Shown here: piece after piece, positions 62,891-64,000 of the stretch
Numbering within the stretch: position 1 is the stretch's first letter
Layout of the letters: each line of letters starts with the position of its first letter
Assembly (NCBI RefSeq): GCF_000469135.2
Contig: NZ_CP048117.1
Span: 673,001-737,000, forward strand
Length of the DNA: 64,000 nt
Reading direction: 5' to 3'
From: Bacillus sp. SB49
Lineage (GTDB): Bacteria; Bacillota; Bacilli; Bacillales; Halobacillaceae
The notes under the pieces: generated by a model
Seen by the model: only the letters and a program-made list of their open reading frames with translations
What the model was told of the DNA's origin: nothing
The model's database searches: none
Position numbers and translations under genes: made by a program

Positions 62891-63923
62891 GATCGGGTGG
62901 ATGTACATCTTGTTGGGAGGGTTCGTACTTGGTGCGACCCTTCTTGGCGTTTTAAACAGCAGTGTCGATTTCCCGATCCCGGTTGTCCTCGATCTTCTGC
63001 TTAATAAAACGCTCGGGATTACTTTGCGGGAAGAGACAGTCGAGAAATCCACCGAACTGATCATTTGGGAAATACGGTTTCCACGGGTACTGCTGGCGCT
63101 TCTCGTAGGTGCTTCCCTTTCCATTGCAGGTGCTGCTTTCCAAGGATTGTTGAGGAACCCGCTGGCTGATCCGTACACAATCGGCGTTTCGTCCGGTTCC
63201 GCCCTCGGTGCTGTATGCGTGCTGTATTTCCAAATTACGATTTCGTTTCTAGGCGAATTCACGCTGCCGGTTGTAGCGATTATCTCCGGATTCATCACGA
63301 TGCTTATCGTCTTCGGGGTGACCCACCTGGCCAATCGAACGCTTGCGATCGAGACGATCATTCTGGCTGGTATTATCGTTAGTTCTTTCATCAGTGCGGT
63401 CATTTCCTTAATCATTGCCTTGAGTTCAAGAGAAGATATGCGGCAGATTCTTTATTGGCTGATGGGGAATGTCGGGATGCGGGGATGGAGTCATGTCCAA
63501 TTGCTTCTTCCGTTTTTCGTCGTTGGGGTCCTGCTTCTCCTGTTCAAAACGCGCGAATTAAATGCGATGGCGCTTGGTGAGGAGTCTGCCGAACACTTGG
63601 GAGTGCACGTGAATCGAGGGAAAGTGATGGTCATCGTCGGCGCATCGCTGTTGACAGGGGCTGCCGTCGCCGTATCCGGACAAATAGGATTCGTCGGACT
63701 GGTCATCCCTCATTTCATCCGAATGCTTGTTGGGCCCAACCACCGCCATGTCCTGCCGTTATCCACGCTTGCCGGCGGTGGTTACCTGATTCTCGCCGAC
63801 TTATTTGCACGGACGATTGTGGCACCGGAAGAATTGCCGATTGGTGTCATCACCGCCCTGATCGGCGCACCGATCTTTGCTTTACTTATGATCAGAGAGC
63901 GATTCAGGAGGAACGAATCATGA
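62853..63923 (+). CDS. btuC: cobalamin ABC transporter permease
   Basis: This permease of the BtuC/FecCD family has up to 356 residues and about ten helices. Visible: IRFPRVLLALLVGASLSIAGAAFQGLLRNPLADPYTIGVSSGS (in pieces), and GQIGFVGLVIPHFIRMLVGPNHR, the ATPase-contact segment. Start TTG 62853, with GGAGTAGAG upstream, is inside btuF; a later start at ATG 62901 would lose 16 residues and lacks a clear site. The ATPase gene overlaps its stop. Confidence 0.92.
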   Translation: MESSFIQKYLLNKIGWMYILLGGFVLGATLLGVLNSSVDFPIPVVLDLLLNKTLGITLREETVEKSTELIIWEIRFPRVLLALLVGASLSIAGAAFQGLLRNPLADPYTIGVSSGSALGAVCVLYFQITISFLGEFTLPVVAIISGFITMLIVFGVTHLANRTLAIETIILAGIIVSSFISAVISLIIALSSREDMRQILYWLMGNVGMRGWSHVQLLLPFFVVGVLLLLFKTRELNAMALGEESAEHLGVHVNRGKVMVIVGASLLTGAAVAVSGQIGFVGLVIPHFIRMLVGPNHRHVLPLSTLAGGGYLILADLFARTIVAPEELPIGVITALIGAPIFALLMIRERFRRNES

Positions 63924-64000
63924 TAATGATGAAAGGTGTATCAGGAGGATATCAAAGCAAACGGATTGTCCATGATATTGATTTGTCGATTGAAACCGGC
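63920..64000 (+). CDS. btuD: cobalamin ABC transporter ATPase (partial)
   Basis: Only 27 residues are inside the window: MIMMKGVSGGYQSKRIVHDI and onward to LSIETG, the usual start of an ABC ATPase before the Walker A loop. ATG 63920 overlaps the btuC stop (ATGA), and AGGAGG lies upstream. Position in the operon makes it the energising subunit of BtuFCD. Confidence 0.88.
   Translation, partial: MIMMKGVSGGYQSKRIVHDIDLSIETG

Noticed and set aside
62330-63415. Long open frame on the minus strand (361 codons)
   Set aside because: It lies exactly opposite btuF and btuC, has no ribosome site or protein-like composition (Ser/Arg/Thr rich), and is a shadow of the real genes.
1-64000. CRISPR arrays, insertion sequences, prophage, tRNA and rRNA genes
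   Set aside because: No regular spacer-repeat pattern, transposase motif, phage structural gene or cloverleaf sequence was seen on either strand.

Overview
The window looks like chromosome from a moderately halophilic Bacillaceae bacterium (a Halobacillus/Pontibacillus-like relative is my best guess; the genus is not proven). The reasons are strong AGGAGG-type ribosome binding sites with frequent TTG and GTG starts, S-box and B12 riboswitches of Bacillus type, an LmrA/LmrB-like pair, a YuiD homologue, short lipoprotein signals, and secreted proteins very rich in Asp and Glu. I see no tRNA, rRNA, transposase, phage gene or CRISPR array. The DNA reads as ordinary, densely packed chromosome.

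Layout. 1-1520 (minus): three pilin-like genes. 1692-7940: a small protein, an FeS-type photolyase, metE behind two riboswitches, and a second, atypical photolyase. 8083-11104: a Fur-controlled siderophore uptake operon without an ATPase. 11464-15729: a secreted enzyme with two complete GH68 fructosyltransferase domains, then a membrane-anchored GH32 fructanase. 15848-25935: YuiD, a MaoC-like protein, a giant GNAT fusion overlapping an amidohydrolase, a diguanylate cyclase, a class IV aminotransferase, a nucleoside hydrolase, and a TetR/MFS drug-export pair. 25983-32329: a gamma-glutamyl hydrolase divergent from a five-gene peptide ABC importer. 32406-38091: FMN reductase, LysR, aldo/keto reductase, SelO, and an alkaline phosphatase with a variant wall-sorting tail. 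38134-41339 (minus): a four-gene envelope operon ending in a membrane-bound spermidine-synthase-like protein. 41540-49116: S-box-controlled S-methylmethionine use (mmuP-mmuM), then a GABA operon (gntR-gabT-permease-gabD). 49279-57946: MarR, MarR-YhgE, old yellow enzyme, XRE plus membrane protein, MerR-MATE, a lipoprotein and a GNAT. 58133-64000: late cobalamin synthesis (cobO-cbiA-cbiP) and a B12-riboswitch-controlled btuFCD operon cut by the window end.

A common theme is methionine and B12. metE is predicted to be shut off when either S-adenosylmethionine or adenosylcobalamin is abundant. mmuP-mmuM makes methionine under a second S-box, and the right end makes and imports cobalamin. The most unusual items are the tandem metE riboswitches, the double GH68 protein, the GNAT fusion with its amidohydrolase, the speE-DUF350-DUF4247 operon, and several well-formed operators next to their likely regulators.
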